Below are positions 24,340 to 36,913 of a stretch of 64,000 bases of DNA, in pieces. Every line of letters starts with the position of its first letter. The stretch's first letter is position 1. This stretch comes from Candolleomyces eurysporus (Eukaryota; Basidiomycota; Agaricomycetes; Agaricales; Psathyrellaceae). The stretch covers positions 209,551-273,550 of the forward strand of contig JANBPK010000737.1 in assembly GCA_027579435.1 (NCBI GenBank). The letters run 5' to 3'. Below the pieces are notes generated by a model, which searched no databases, was not told the DNA's origin, and saw nothing but the letters and a program-made list of their open reading frames with translations. Both the position numbers and the translations under genes were made by a program.

Positions 24340-25395
24340 TCCGGTTCCCACAAGAACATTGACCATTATGCTACGTCTACAACCAAACCTACGCTAGACA
24401 TACGCTCGCACCCAGCGTCTAAGTTCACTGCAACGAAGTTGACCTGGGTAGGACAAGTTCTCGAGAGCCAGCCTTCAGATCCTTCGAGCGGAACATACAC
24501 CATCGACAGCGGGAGTCCGGTTCGGTTAACATGGAATGGATCAACCGCCATCACAACGAATCAAATCTACCAAACCTTCTTCGAGACCCCCGACCTCGAA
24601 ATGGGAACTCACGCCCTTACCGTAATATACCAAGGTACCTCCGCGCCCCTCGTCCTGGACTACCTTCTCCTGGAAGACCGGGACATGATCGCAGCGACAC
24701 CTGGGGATCCTGCGCCATCAAGCACTGCGATCACTCCTGGTGGCACAACCGACCCTGCTTCTAGTTCGCCCAAAGTCCCCGTTGGTGCCATCGTTGGGAA
24801 GTCCTTGGTGGGATTGCCTTGATTTAAATTTCCTGGTTCCTCAGGAGGCGGACGTCAGCTCGACAGGCCCTCAACGAGAAATTCCCTCTGTACTGTAAAC
24901 CAGATTTTAATGGCCCACACCCATCCAACCCACCGTCTCCTCATTCACATCTACGGTTCAGTCTCCCACAAGTGGAGGATCGATCGTGGGTCAATATCCT
25001 GTTGTGCACCGACCGGATGGTTTGCTATGATGCACCGCAACCCGCGGCTGAGGGTGCCCAGATACTCGCGTCCTTGAGGAGGACGCCGGGTGGCTCGGAG
25101 ACTTCCACAATGCTCCTCATGAACAACATCGAATGGTCGCCAGTTTCCCCTCCATTGAACAGCTTCAACTTCCGGGATTACCCAATGTCCATGGGCCATA
25201 CCGGGCCTGCGGGTCCTTTGGTTGCGCATCCTACGGCGACGTATTCCCCCAATTACAGTACCCCTCCCCAGGGCCCACCCGTCGTGAATACGTTTGATTC
25301 AGATGTGTTTGCTTCTCTCTCGCCTGTCGGACACCCCTCCCTTGTACTCCGTTTACATCTGGGACGTTTCTTTCTGATAATACTCGGATTCTGAT
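24340..25395 (+). pseudogene. Decayed 3' part of the ectodomain gene, copy 2
   Basis: Well preserved but broken. A short stretch matching 11690-11760 is joined, with about 170 bases missing, to the second ectodomain module (TKLTWVGQVL and onward). The frame then breaks inside the transmembrane segment (AIVGKSLVGLP, then stop at about 24822). A second fragment, 24972-25394, carries GGSETSTM and the Pro-rich tail. Without a start or membrane helix it should not make the family product. A truncated secreted fragment cannot be excluded. Confidence 0.8.
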
Positions 25396-25609
25396 CCCAT
25401 CGTTCGAGATGGCCGTGACCAAGAATATATATTGCTCGTAATAATTTGCGATGAAAACGACTATGAACATCTCCGATAGTTGCTGGTCCAGACAGCTGGC
25501 ACTTCAGGGTTTAAACCATTGCATGATACGAATAGCGGGTCAAAGATGATCAAACCGAAACCGTACGTATTCTCCTATATCCGACCCACAGCCTCGATTC
25601 AAGGATGGC

Positions 25610-28600
25610 TCAGGACGCTCGTACTTTACTTGCCTTTCCCTCGACCCAGCCATCACATCTCGTACGCCATGCTTTAGGATCGACTGTTTTATGCCTCCCA
25701 AACAACGCAAAGGCGAATAATTCCCATAATCCATCATACTTCTTTCCTTGTTCGCCCTCTTTGTAGTCCTGCAGCGTCCAAGTCCTGCTGCCATAACGGC
25801 ACCGAAGCGCGCTGGCAATCTCGAATTGGTATGGCGCTTGTGGACGCATCACCAGTGCCGATGACAGGGAAAGCATCATATAGTCTACGGCCTCCTTGTC
25901 GAACCGTCCTACTTGAAGTTGAGCACTGATAGGAACGTCTGAGACTGCGAAATTGTGCCTACCATCCGAGATAAGGCGACTTAATAACTCTAGATGACCC
26001 GCCACGGAAGGGTCCACACTTCCTGGGTTCTTGAGGGCCACAGACGTGATGCAGAGAGAGATTTCTTCGCGTACTACAACATAGATTATCTTTTGTGAGT
26101 CCAAAGTTCATATCAGACCGTCAGAGCGACTGCTGACCTTTAACGTCAAGTGACAATCCAGATAGTAGCTCGAGTACAGAAGGCTTCAGGTCCTCAACCT
26201 GGAGAAGCTCGATAAATCTCGTTGCGTTGTAACCGAGGACATGGCCCGTAGTTTTATCTGAGACTTGTCATGATGTGGACTTCAAAGGACGATCAAGTTA
26301 CTCACCGAGAACTCCATCCCCATTTCGTACTGCGGATAGTAGCTGTATCACCCTTGGACGTACGTCTTTGTGGTCAGCCTTTGTGTCGAAAGCGAGGCCA
26401 ATGATCCCGGGCAAATAGCTCTTTATTAGTTTGGGATCCAAATGGCCTGTAACACGTGAATTTTTTAGGATTTCCAGGAAAGTTTTAAAGGCTTACAGTG
26501 CTTTATATACAGGCCGCAAATCATATCGATGGTGGTTAAGTGCGCATCCAACGGCTCCTGAGGCTGGGGAAGTCTTTTGACCAAGGATTCAACGACATCT
26601 TTTGCCGCCTTGTCCAAAATGGGAACTGGAATATTCAATGAAACGAGGGCAGATATTAAGGAAGAAGCCAGAAACGATTACTTACGTCCGTCCACGAGTC
26701 GTCGTAAAACGACTCTTCCTGTAGCTTCTATTTGAGAAATAGGAATTTCAATGAACGCCTCCAGAACTGTGTACGCAATGTCAGGCAGGGAAACGGCTCC
26801 ATATGGCTTTTTAATCTGACCTTTTGGCGCTGAAGCCGAGGGGATGCAGAGGAGGATTGTTTCAATCTTGTCGCCAAGGGCTTTGTCTCCTTCGATTAAA
26901 AGAATTCTCAATAAATGCGGGATCGATTGAGACACAATATCGCTAAACATCTCTACCATGATGATTCGGATGGTCAGCTGGCAAAACGGCAACGAAAGGA
27001 ACAGGAAAGAGTACCGTTGTCAGTTATCATTTCAATGGCCTCCAAAGCATTTTCACGTGACCTGGTCGATTCAGGATCTTCGAAGGCGCTCTTGATAGCA
27101 CTTGACAAGGTTTCGATGGCATTGGCATTACGGAGGATTGGATGTGGCTTGAGATCACTGCCACTACCGAGAGCCAAGACCGAGCGATTTGACGCCTTCA
27201 AAGCTTCCATCAAAACTTGTAGAGCGGCCGTTCTCAAGCTGGGGTTGTCATCTTTAACGGCGACATTCGTCAATTGGGAGATGATCGGTGGTTCGCCTAG
27301 ACACGTCAAGTAGAAGAGAGAATCGCTGATCTCAATAATTTACTCACTGTTGTCGGTGTTATGTCCCAAGAGATCTTTATATACCGGTTGGTGATCACCT
27401 TTGTTCAAACGAATCAGAAACTCATTGCAGGACGGAAGCAACGCCAAACTGGCACTTCACCTCGATCAGGGACGCAACCGAGCAGACGACCGGATAGACT
27501 GATTGCGGTTGAGCGAACATCAACTTGAGTTTTCCCGCTCAGATCCAGTGCTAATTCGATGGCTCTAGGGAGGATGATGTCGATCGATTCGGCTAGGGGA
27601 AGTTGGACTGTCCCCGCAATCAAGTCCCCGCAATCAATGACGTTAAATGGATCGACCGTAGAGGGAGAGACCCACCAGTTCGCAACAAAGAATTTAGAGC
27701 ATCCTGAGATCCAAAGATGCTCTCGCTCGGTTTCTCTTTGACCACCTCTTCAATGAGTTTTGATACGCAAGCTTGAAATTTGACTAAAAGAGCGTGCTTT
27801 CATGTTGAGCCACCAAGATCAATTGGCATAATAGTGGAACACCGACCGTTCCGACCAAGCAATAAAATTACCTGGATCCAGAGCTGATGTTGCTCTTGAG
27901 CGTCATTTCCTATACCTTCAAAGGGACGCTGTAGTGAGTACCGATCTATCAGAGGGGAAACTGTTAAATCAAACCTTCTTCGGAGGCGGGTGGTGCCGTA
28001 ATTGTTTTCAGGGCCGTCGCAGCGGAGTCTGCGTAATCCAGAGTCCCAAGCGACGAACTGAGGGCGTCCCCTAGCTTCGCTGCCACTGACACCCTAAAGT
28101 GATCTGCAATAGATACTCAATATAAAGACATATAGTAATACGAAGAAACAAGTAGTCACCATCTTCAAGAAGCTGTTGCAAAGATTTTACTGCCTCGGCC
28201 TGTACATCAGGTTCACAGCTCTTGATTACGGCGTCAAACAGTTTGGTGAAGTTAAAAAGCTCAACTACATGGGACGTTAGGCTGTGGACAGAAGGGCCTC
28301 ACTGAAATTGTCTTACCGTCTATCATTTGAGTACTCAAGATCAACTTAATCCACGATTCCTGTACTTTCTGGATGTTGTCGCCAATTCCATCTTGGAAAT
28401 CCTCTTTTAACATGGCCTCGATATGTTGACGATATCTTCCTCTGCGCAATGGGTACAGATCACTGTCCCCAACTTCTTTGAGCTTTATAAAGGTATTGAC
28501 GGCTTCGGAACGGCAGTCGTAGTCGGGATCCAATAATGCTAGATTGGACAGCTCCTTGAGATCATTGTGCGAGAGCTCGCCTGTCCAAAACGCTACCATT

Positions 28601-31600
28601 AGTACGGTTCCTGGTAGGAGAAGGTTGAAGCCCTCACAGCTCTCTAAAACCTCTGTCGTGGAAAGTAGCTTCAGGTAGCTGAGGCGAACCCTTGAATTCG
28701 AGTCCTTAAGAAAGTGGTCGAAGTGATGGGCGCCAACAATACTAGATCCTCGGATGACTGATAGGGCCACCAAAAGCATTATTCCGGAAAGATACGAACG
28801 GAAGAAACATATACTCACACTGATTTGAGAGTTGACACAGGGATCTGAGGCACGCACATCGAACGTTGGTATCGGTATCGTGTGTTGCTATTTGGAAAAG
28901 AATGATTGGGGCATCTTTGAAATCGGACGGGACTAGAGGCATCAGTTGTATCGACGTCTGTCAAGAGAGGAAAATCGAAATATTTACAACATGCTGTAAT
29001 TTTTGCGAGAATATCGACCCAAGCCCTGCGGTCGTCGCTTCTGAAGTCGTAGAGTAACCGACGCAGAGGCAGCTTAACCGTTGACTTAGGCATGTAATTC
29101 AATACACCTGTTCGTAAAGGCTAACTCAGTCTACATTGTCTCTGATGAGACAGAAGATAAGCACTCGCCATCATCTTTGCTTCCATCAGCCTTGACTTGA
29201 GGCTCCTGCGTGCCCGAATCTGAGCCCGAGTATTCTGTGAGGCTTCCCTTGATCACATCCTTCACGTCATTTGCAATGCCCCGGAGAACCTTGCCGACAA
29301 CTTCTGTCAGGCTCGCTGGAATCAAGAGGTTAGGTAAGTTTCATCAACGAGCGAACCGGCGCACATCTTAGAGCCGCCATGAGCTTGATCCATTTCACCG
29401 TAGTGGGCCGGCTGGCGCGCAAACCGCGCAAAAATGGCTTAAGATCCCGCGGCAAGGCACGTTTAAGCGCTTCAATATACTCAGGTCCTTGAGAAGTCGA
29501 GCAAGTTAGAACGATGTCTCTCGATACCGGATATTCCTGCACATACGAGTACTGCCTTTAAACAGTGATGTCACGTCCAGATCTTCAGGAGCGTCTTCCC
29601 ACAAGTCTGTGACGCTCTGTGTGTGGGTCCAAAGTTCGAGAATGATTGGAATGGCCGTTGGAAATGACACTAAGCGCAGGTGTTAACGAAGAGTGGTAAT
29701 AAAGTTGAAGACCTGTACCATGCTTTGCCCTGTCACATAAGAAATGAATCCAGAGGGAACGTGTACTGGGATTACTTTCGCGTATAATTCGATCCTTGAC
29801 CGATATAATGGTAAATTCCACCATGTCGAGCTCCAGATCTCCCGCTGCACAAATGGTTCAGAAAGGTTTTATGTGAGTGATTAGAGTAGTTTGCACATAC
29901 TACGCTCTTGGCAGATGGTTGAAATCAACTTGACAGACGAGAGTCGAGCAAGTTCATCAAACCCTGTACTAGCCCATTCAGCAAGCTTTTCGAGAAGAGC
30001 TTCGTTATCAAGGCCAACTCGAAGGTCAACTAACATGTTGTCAATGCATGGACACAAAGGCAATATGTTGCTAGGGGTTAACTCACGCTGCTTTATGAAA
30101 ACTTCCCACACGAGCATGGTGTTATGGGGGACCCACCACCCACTAGGTTGGGCAGTTTTCAGCCAGCGTAGTGCGTCGATGGGCCCACGGACAAGATCTA
30201 GATCTGGAATCACTTTGGCAACCAACTTGTCTCTGCATTAAGGACTTACTGCCTTTGCTAAGTTCCTTTAGAAGCGACTGTGCTTTCTCACGAACTGATC
30301 CGTCGGCGTCATGAATGGCGGTCGTGACTATTTTTTCAAATAGAACAGGGAATATGTCTTGAATAAAGCCGAGGTTACTGTCCCAAGCAAAAGCGTACGG
30401 TGGCGGGCTCGGTCCATCTTTTTTGAGCACTTCTGTCAGGTCAGCCAAGATGCGGTCACAGTTCCCGGATGGCAGGTGATCCAAGCCTGCGATGAAAACC
30501 TTTTCTATGGCGGCCTTGATTTTTGATGTATATTCTGCGGAATTTCTATACGTTCTTGCCCACACGTCCTTTGCCAAGGACAGTGCACGACGGCGAACAT
30601 CCATTGAGTCTGTACTCAAGGCAACCTCAACCAAGTTGGTGATAGATTGCTTGGGAACAGAGTTAAACGGACTAGTGGAATCTGAAAAGTGTTAGCGCTT
30701 CGTGCGTGGGACGTCTCACTCAGACACATACCTTTCCAGATCGCACTGACAAACTCGATTGTACCCAAGCTCTGAGATTGCGACTCATGTTTGAGCCCGA
30801 TCCCAACTTTAGCAACCAGAGCACTAGTCAATTGAGGCATCGTCCTTTCGGAAGATGCCCCCAAACTTGCTAGCAGACGCAATCCATCTTCTCTGACATC
30901 CCGATCTTCAAATACGACCACGTACGAGATGATATCAATGGATTCAGGGTTGAACAAGTCGGCTACAACTGTGTGAGGTGAACCAAGACATTGATACATC
31001 ACAAGAGTCTCACCGTTCAGACCAGGATGTTGGCTGAGCATCCTGATAGTATGAGTCCACAACGTACGATGGGGCATCCTTAGGAATGAAACAAGGGTTG
31101 ATCAGAGGTGGGCGGGAAGCGCCGAGCTCAGACCCCGTGGCAAGGGATGGCGTGTCGAGTAATGGCGTCGTCACAATGTCATCCGATCCAGTCACTGAAA
31201 GACCAATCAGTTGTACTGCCAAGCGGAACGTTCAGGTAAAAAGTACTTACTCATAGCTACATAGAGCTGAGGTAAAACCTTCGGTGCCAATGTTTTCACA
31301 ATGTCGTGCTCTTCATCTTGTACGGTTTGGACCCAGTTCGTTGTTCCGGGAGCGGACAGAGCACAGTACGCTACGTTCTGGTGTAAGCGAATTAAACTTT
31401 CAACGATACGGAAGGACTTAGACTTACCCTCCGCTAGACACAGGCTTAGAACATTGGCGCTCATTACCTTCAGATTCTTCCCACTTCGAACTCCTTGAAG
31501 AACACCACAGCAGGCGGCCAGTATAAGACGCTGTCGGTGACCGGGGAGAATATCCTCGAGAGACACCTCCCAGAGGAGGTCGTCCATCTCAGACTGGTGA

Positions 31601-32920
31601 AAATCCATGATACAGCGAGGTTCGCGATCCGCATCTGGTAGTTTGCGGGAAAGACAGTGTAGTTCTATCTTCAGAGAAAGCTGTAATGAGAGGAGAGGTT
31701 TCACCAAGGAGTTCAATTGATGAAGTGGATAACCGGGCTCGAGTAACTTCCGCAAGGTATAGAAGCGGGCTGGGTCCGTCTCGAGTGTCTGCATCCGAAT
31801 CTCGAAATGGTGGGCAAACCGAAGAAAGGAAAGCAAGTAGTTGGAAAGGGACTCGTTCTGTATGGACCGGTCATCAGCTGGTGCCAAGGCGAGCCGCCTG
31901 AAGCGTGTCAACATGCGTTCAGGGGCTTCTTTAAGGCAAAGGGACTGAACCGACTCCTCCTTGAAGCGAGGATCAGCAATTTCTGCGGCAGCTGCATCGA
32001 CCCTTGAAGGGTCTGGCGACATGATCAGATGGGTGTAGAAGATTTCGCCCAAGCATTCGTCTATTTTCGATGCCCATTGCGGCCCCGCCCGGCCGAAAAC
32101 GATCTTCAGGGACTGGATGAGGTCAGAGAGAGGATTTCGGAAAGAAGATAGCGAGGCGGCGTGAGGAAGCAGTATTACTACGGAATAAATCACAGCCCCG
32201 AGCACACAAAACGCTAGTGTGGTGTAGCCAAGTATTGTCTGGTCGGTGATGCTTTGGATAACCAGTCCAACAAGGAAGAAAAGAGAGGCAATCTGAACCA
32301 GCAAAAACATCAAGGTGATTGCTGGCTGCAGATAGTAAGAACTCTCCATATCCAATCTGTAACGGCGGTAAGCGTCCATTGTTTTGCTTTTGGATTTGGT
32401 GGGGATTAGGTTTGTTAGCCAGGTCTTGGCGAGAATACCCATGATTGCGCTGAACAGGGTGACATAGAGGCTGGCGTGCCAGAGAATGCTGACGTAATTA
32501 GCCAAAGCGGGAATACTATGCTGCCGCACGACCTCAAGACGTATGTCGTCGAGCAAATTCTGTTCCGACTTTTCCTGAATGTCACGTCGGGCGTCAATGA
32601 CGAAGGACGAGACCACTCCAGCGAATAAACCGGCCTGCAACAAACGGTCAATCGAAGGATCTCCGTGTTCAGCCTTCTAGAATAAGCCACACACAAATAT
32701 GAGGACAGAGTCCAATAGGCCCGATTTCATGAGTTCGACTCTATCCTTCGCGGCTCGTTCAGCGTCCTCGAGATAAAGGTCCCATATCTTCGAATTATAT
32801 TTTGGATCAAGCGTTATTTTTGATTCAGTTGGTTCAACTATATCAATTGCATGCTTGGAGCTAACGATCAACAAAGGGGGAACACGGCAACCTCACGGGA
32901 AGAGACTTACNGGGGGGCAT
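25610..32920 (-). CDS. DUF6535-type membrane protein with HEAT/ARM-like repeats, copy 2
   Basis: A paralogue of copy 1 with the same plan. The first exon starts near 32920 (ATGCCCCCC beside an N, so its frame is uncertain). The second exon encodes WDLYLEDAERAAKDRVEL and ends LIF before a GTGTGT donor. A long exon (about 31250-32637) begins AGLFAGVVSSFVIDARRD and has about four hydrophobic helices, for example LFSAIMGILAKTWL and LFFLVGLVIQS. The 3' 5.5 kb encodes many short exons of helical repeat such as EDRDVREDGLRLLASLG. The last exon, from about 26080 to 25610, is open throughout. Unlike copy 1, CpG content is normal along the gene. It is probably membrane-anchored with a cytoplasmic solenoid; its role is unknown. 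Confidence 0.72.
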
Positions 32921-33593
32921 ATTCCCTGGGCAATGTTGGTGGAGGGGGTGTAAGAAGTGGACAACAAGGGATATCAGGCCAACGTTTACGATTTATATAG
33001 CAGCACGTAAATTCTCCAAGAGGCTCTCCATTTGATGTGCCTTTATCACTTGTCAGATGGTACGCATCGTTTCTGGTGCCTCTGGACAGCTCAGGCGCTT
33101 AACCTTAACATTGGCTGTCGAATCATCAGAGCTTTCTCCTCGGTGTTTTCGTCATGCCGTACTGGTTCTCTAAGATATGAGAATCAATCTAACCACGTAT
33201 AGACGCAAAATCTCACCTGCGCCTGAAGTACGCGACGAAATCGGCGGGCGGGGAACTTGAGAATTTGTCAGGCCTCCCCACCGTCATGACCTGAAGAATC
33301 ACAATGCAGACTGAAGCTCATCGGAGGGAAGTGAATATGTTGTGCAGGGCTGATGAATTATATTCAAGCGTCTCTTCGTCCCCCTTCTCGTTCTCGTCGT
33401 CTGTCGGTAGCAACCTACGAACTGTGGTGGTGGTTCGGATTCAGGCGCTTTGGCCTCTCCACTGACTCCTCAGCCGCTCTTGCCATCAATTGACGGCACA
33501 GCCTCCGCGTGATTTCCAGTCGTGACGCTCAGGCTCAGGCTGTCGCGCGTTCGTTTCCTGTTCCTGCACCATTCCGGGGAGCGCCTCTCCAAA
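32921..33593. promoter_or_regulatory. Bidirectional promoter between HEAT gene 2 and PAM17
   Basis: The two genes start 673 bases apart on opposite strands with nothing coding between, so this segment should drive both. Related copies lie at 13690-14261 and 23374-24047. No specific binding sites were recognised. One N lies at 32911, just inside the HEAT gene. Confidence 0.55.
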
Positions 33594-34631
33594 ATGTCTC
33601 TCTGTCGACCAAAACCATCTGTCTCCACCCTCAACCATGCCAGTAGAACGCTGATAACCAGCTCGTTCACAAAATCCCGGGGTTACGCAAGTCAAGCCAA
33701 GGTCCTGAAGGAAGAGGTCAGTCCGGCTCGAGGCAAGGGTCACGACACATGGAACGTGGAAGCTAAGGACACCTTGGTGTACAGGCTCAAAAGACTTCAG
33801 AAACAAACGCATCGAAACCGGCTTTGACATGGCCGGAATATTTGGCGATTAGACGGAGTAGACATAGATGGCAGACGGTGCGTAATTATTGGTGTAACTC
33901 TTCTGGTCTTGTAGCGCTGAACAGACCGACTATTGCAGGCTGCAATGATTCCTTCAAGTCTNGTCGGCTTCTCCTCTGGAATCCTCTACTTTGGCTCGCT
34001 CGAAACCGACCCTCTCAAACCNATATTTGTACGAATCCTTCATAAACGTAACCCGCACGAGACCACGTACTGACTGTTATTATCACGTTGTTCTGCTGTT
34101 CGTTCGTTCGTTTAGGGATTTGACCCTTTCATGGTCTACGGATTCCTNACACTCGGTTGCCTCGGTACGTCTACCCCCACCTCACTCTACCGGACATCCT
34201 GTATAACTGACGCCTTGGTTCTGTACGTAGGTGCCGGAGCCCTCGCTGGTCCAACTATCGGNGGAAGCCTGTGGAGGTTCACCCACCGTAACCAAGTCGA
34301 CNTAATTGACGAGAAGGAGAGAGAATTCTTGAGCCGTATTGCCAAGAATCGAGTAGACGTGTCTCTGCAGACTGCTACTGCTCCGGTNCCGGATTACTAC
34401 GGTNTGTCATTTTGACATTGGGCGTTACGCCCTTTCGAGAAGCNGGCTGNCTGACNGTAAAATTCTCGTTTCGTCTAGGCGAGAGGATCGGATCTTTGCA
34501 TCAATATAGACAGGTACGTGTGCAGCTCTCCGCCACCGCTATCANGAATGCTAATTGTTGGTTGTTNATAGTGGCTCCGTGACCAGAACAAGTACAGGCG
34601 AAAGGTCGTTCTCCCGGAAAAGGAAGACTAG
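33594..34631 (+). CDS. PAM17: PAM17, subunit of the mitochondrial import motor
   Basis: A seven-exon model: 33594-33716, 33785-33877, 33939-34028, 34116-34164, 34231-34401, 34479-34513, 34572-34631. All junctions keep frame. The N-terminus (MSLCRPKPSVSTL, SRGYASQ) is Ser/Arg-rich and acid-free, as expected of a mitochondrial targeting sequence. The core has the family motifs LTWPEYLAIRRSRHRW, FGSLETDPLKPIFGFDPF, LAGPTIGGSLWR, VPDYYGERIGSL and WLRDQNKYRRK, with two membrane spans. Pam17 sits in the inner membrane with the TIM23 complex and helps the PAM motor import presequence proteins. Several Ns fall at third or uncertain codon positions without breaking the frame. It is single-copy as an intact gene; two 5' fragments lie upstream. 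Confidence 0.93.
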
Positions 34632-35331
34632 AATTGACGGTGCATCCATCCACGTACACCTACCTTCCTCTATTTATTAAAGAATAACCTTTCCCGGCGC
34701 AAGTGACTACCACCTAATGTATTGCTACCGTGCAATCTAACTAGACTGTCTAGCACAACCACCACTTCTTCATTTTCGATTGAATCACCCCTCTACTCAA
34801 TTCTACTCCCTANATGCTAAANACCGAGATTAATTCGACACACCGGTATGTATGTATTCCAATTCGTGAGCCAACGTAAAAGAACATTACACCAGGTAAC
34901 GACAGCGAGAGAGAAAGGTAAGGCTAAGGCTAAATAAAAAGGTGAGAGATGACTGAATCGAGTGAACGAATGAGTGTCCGTTATGATCAACGTATACTGG
35001 CCGTAAAGAAGGGCGTGGCGCGCGCGTCGCAAGTACTAGAGATACAATATGAGTACAAAATGGTATGTAAGGTTTCTATACTAAATTCGCAAGACAAGAG
35101 AGTTCAGCGAGGAGGCGTAAGCTATTGCAGCAGAACTAGATGTTAGGAAGATGGATGGAGAGACGAGAGAGAGAGGAGAGGGGANGAGAGAGAGGGAGGG
35201 AGCCGTTTCGTCAAGAACGCGGGAACACAGGGAGGCGGGGAGGGCGTATAGTCCGTTCGTCAATTACTGGTAACAAAATCTCCAAAAACCGAATNAAAAA
35301 CTGATTCTTCTTCTCGCATTCAATTTCACCT
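34632..35331. other. Convergent intergenic region with purine-rich tract
   Basis: Contains the 3' ends of PAM17 (+) and the SH3 gene (-). No gene is supported. A GA-rich low-complexity tract occupies about 35150-35212. Confidence 0.45.
35150..35212. repeat. GA-rich simple repeat
   Basis: Imperfect GAGA/GGAG run on the + strand, interrupted by one N. Probably 3' UTR or spacer of the SH3 gene. Confidence 0.7.
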
Positions 35332-36913
35332 TCAGACGTTCATCGGCACCGGAATAATCCTCTTCCTCTCCTGCAAACACACGCACGGCACAACGCCCCT
35401 CGGNGANTCAATCCTCCCTACCAGNTGCACCAAACACCACGCATCACGGTANTCCTCAATTATCCGGACAGTGTCCCCAACTTTAAGTCGCAGCTCGTCT
35501 TCTAGCGTCGGAGTAAATGGGGCGATGACTGTCATGAGGCGNGGNAGTTGACTGTGGTGGCCTTGACTCCCGTACCCNNNGGTGTGGTGGTAATATTGAC
35601 TCGAACCCTGATGACCGTGACCGCTAGCGCTCGATGGTACCGCTGTGATCCCCGACGTCGACGACTCTTGACTCCTGTACGTATAACTCGATGACGGGTT
35701 GGCCGTATGCCCTTTCCCAGATCCGGGTTTATTTCGTTGCGACCTGACAGTCCCACTATTCCCGCTGCCAATCCCGGGAGGTGGTACGTCACGCTCAAAG
35801 CTTAGTGGGGGTGGCGTGGCCGCGGGAGGTGGAGGTGGGGGAATTGAATAGTCGTGGTTACTGCTGCTGAAGCTGTTCCGGGAATAGAGGGAGCCGTCCG
35901 AGGTAACGCCCCCGACCNCCANGAGAANCGTCGGGCCTCCCTCGACACAGCGAGCAGGTCTTGCTTCTGGCTGGTACCAGGCGTCGCAGGAGGGGAACGC
36001 GGCTGTGGTTGCTTAAGCTTCTGCGGGAAGGAGCTAGGAGTGGAACTGGTGGTTGCCGCGGCAGCTGGGGGCTTTAGTGGCGCCAACGAGGATGAAGACG
36101 ATGCCTGGGGTAGTGGCTCGAAATTGCTGGTGGTTGTAATTGGCGGGGACCACAGTGGTTCGGGACCTCCATTCGCCACGATGAGTGGAGCAGAGATACC
36201 CTTGCTCTTAATCGAATTCGGCAAGTGCTGGGGCTTCAAAGCCGTTTTCTTCTCCTCCGACTTCTTCAGCGAGAACGAGAAGGAGCTTGACATCCTCCTG
36301 CCAGTATTACCGCCAAGCCCCGGTGGATGCGAAGGGGCAGCAGGATTAGAAGCACCCTGCCTCTGCCACGAACTAGGGGCATTCCATCCACTCCCGCTAC
36401 CGAGGCCGTTCTTCGCATGGCCCCCATGAGATGTCGACCCGGACGTCAAAGTGGACGACCGTCGGAAATTGAGGAGAGCCTTCTTCGGTTTCTCTGTCTC
36501 CACTTCAAAGAAGCTGCCATACGGATCCGCCTTGGACGACTTGGACGTGCTTCCGCCTGTCGAGTACGAATGCGAGCTTTCTATCCCCTTCCCGACTCCG
36601 TACTTTTCGTACGAACGGTTCATGCGAGCTATTTCCCTCGCTCGTACTCGCCATCTCCATATTAAAACGCCTGGAAAATAAAATATAGAAATGCTCATTC
36701 AGAGGACGCAAGGGAGGACATACCGAAGCCGATAATAATAAGACCAACAGCAACAATCCCAATGATAACGGGAACAGACAGTTTGAAGCTGGTACCGCTG
36801 CTCGTGGTTGATGCTGACGCCGACGAGACCGTACCATTCGAAGCGTCTTCTCCACGAGCTTCGATCTTCACCCACCGCCCCACTCCTGCGAGATGTCCCC
36901 TAAACACAGTCAT
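35332..36913 (-). CDS. Single-pass membrane protein with C-terminal SH3 domain
   Basis: Exon 1 starts at 36913 and encodes a Ser/Thr-rich stretch, then the helix VPVIIGIVAVGLIIIGFG before a GTATGT donor near 36723. Exon 2 continues with WRWRVRAREIARMNRSYEKYG and a long Ser/Pro-rich disordered region. The C-terminus (35332-35535) has the SH3 signature ALYDY-like start VIAPFTPTLEDELRLKVGD, then YRDAWCLV and PRGVVPCVCL, the usual W and P positions of an SH3 fold. The reading frame shifts near 35916-35930, exactly where three Ns lie, so I treat the break as assembly error. Such proteins are usually cell-surface or cortical adaptors; partners are unknown. An upstream exon with a signal sequence is possible. 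Confidence 0.75.

Larger units (their letters stand above)
24340..33890. repeat. Tandem segmental duplication, unit 2
   Basis: A second copy of the block in 14535-24320. Landmarks are offset by about 9.6 kb: HEAT gene starts at 23373 and 32920, HEAT gene ends at 15912 and 25610, PAM17 starts at 24048 and 33594. This copy runs into the complete PAM17 gene. Confidence 0.75.
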
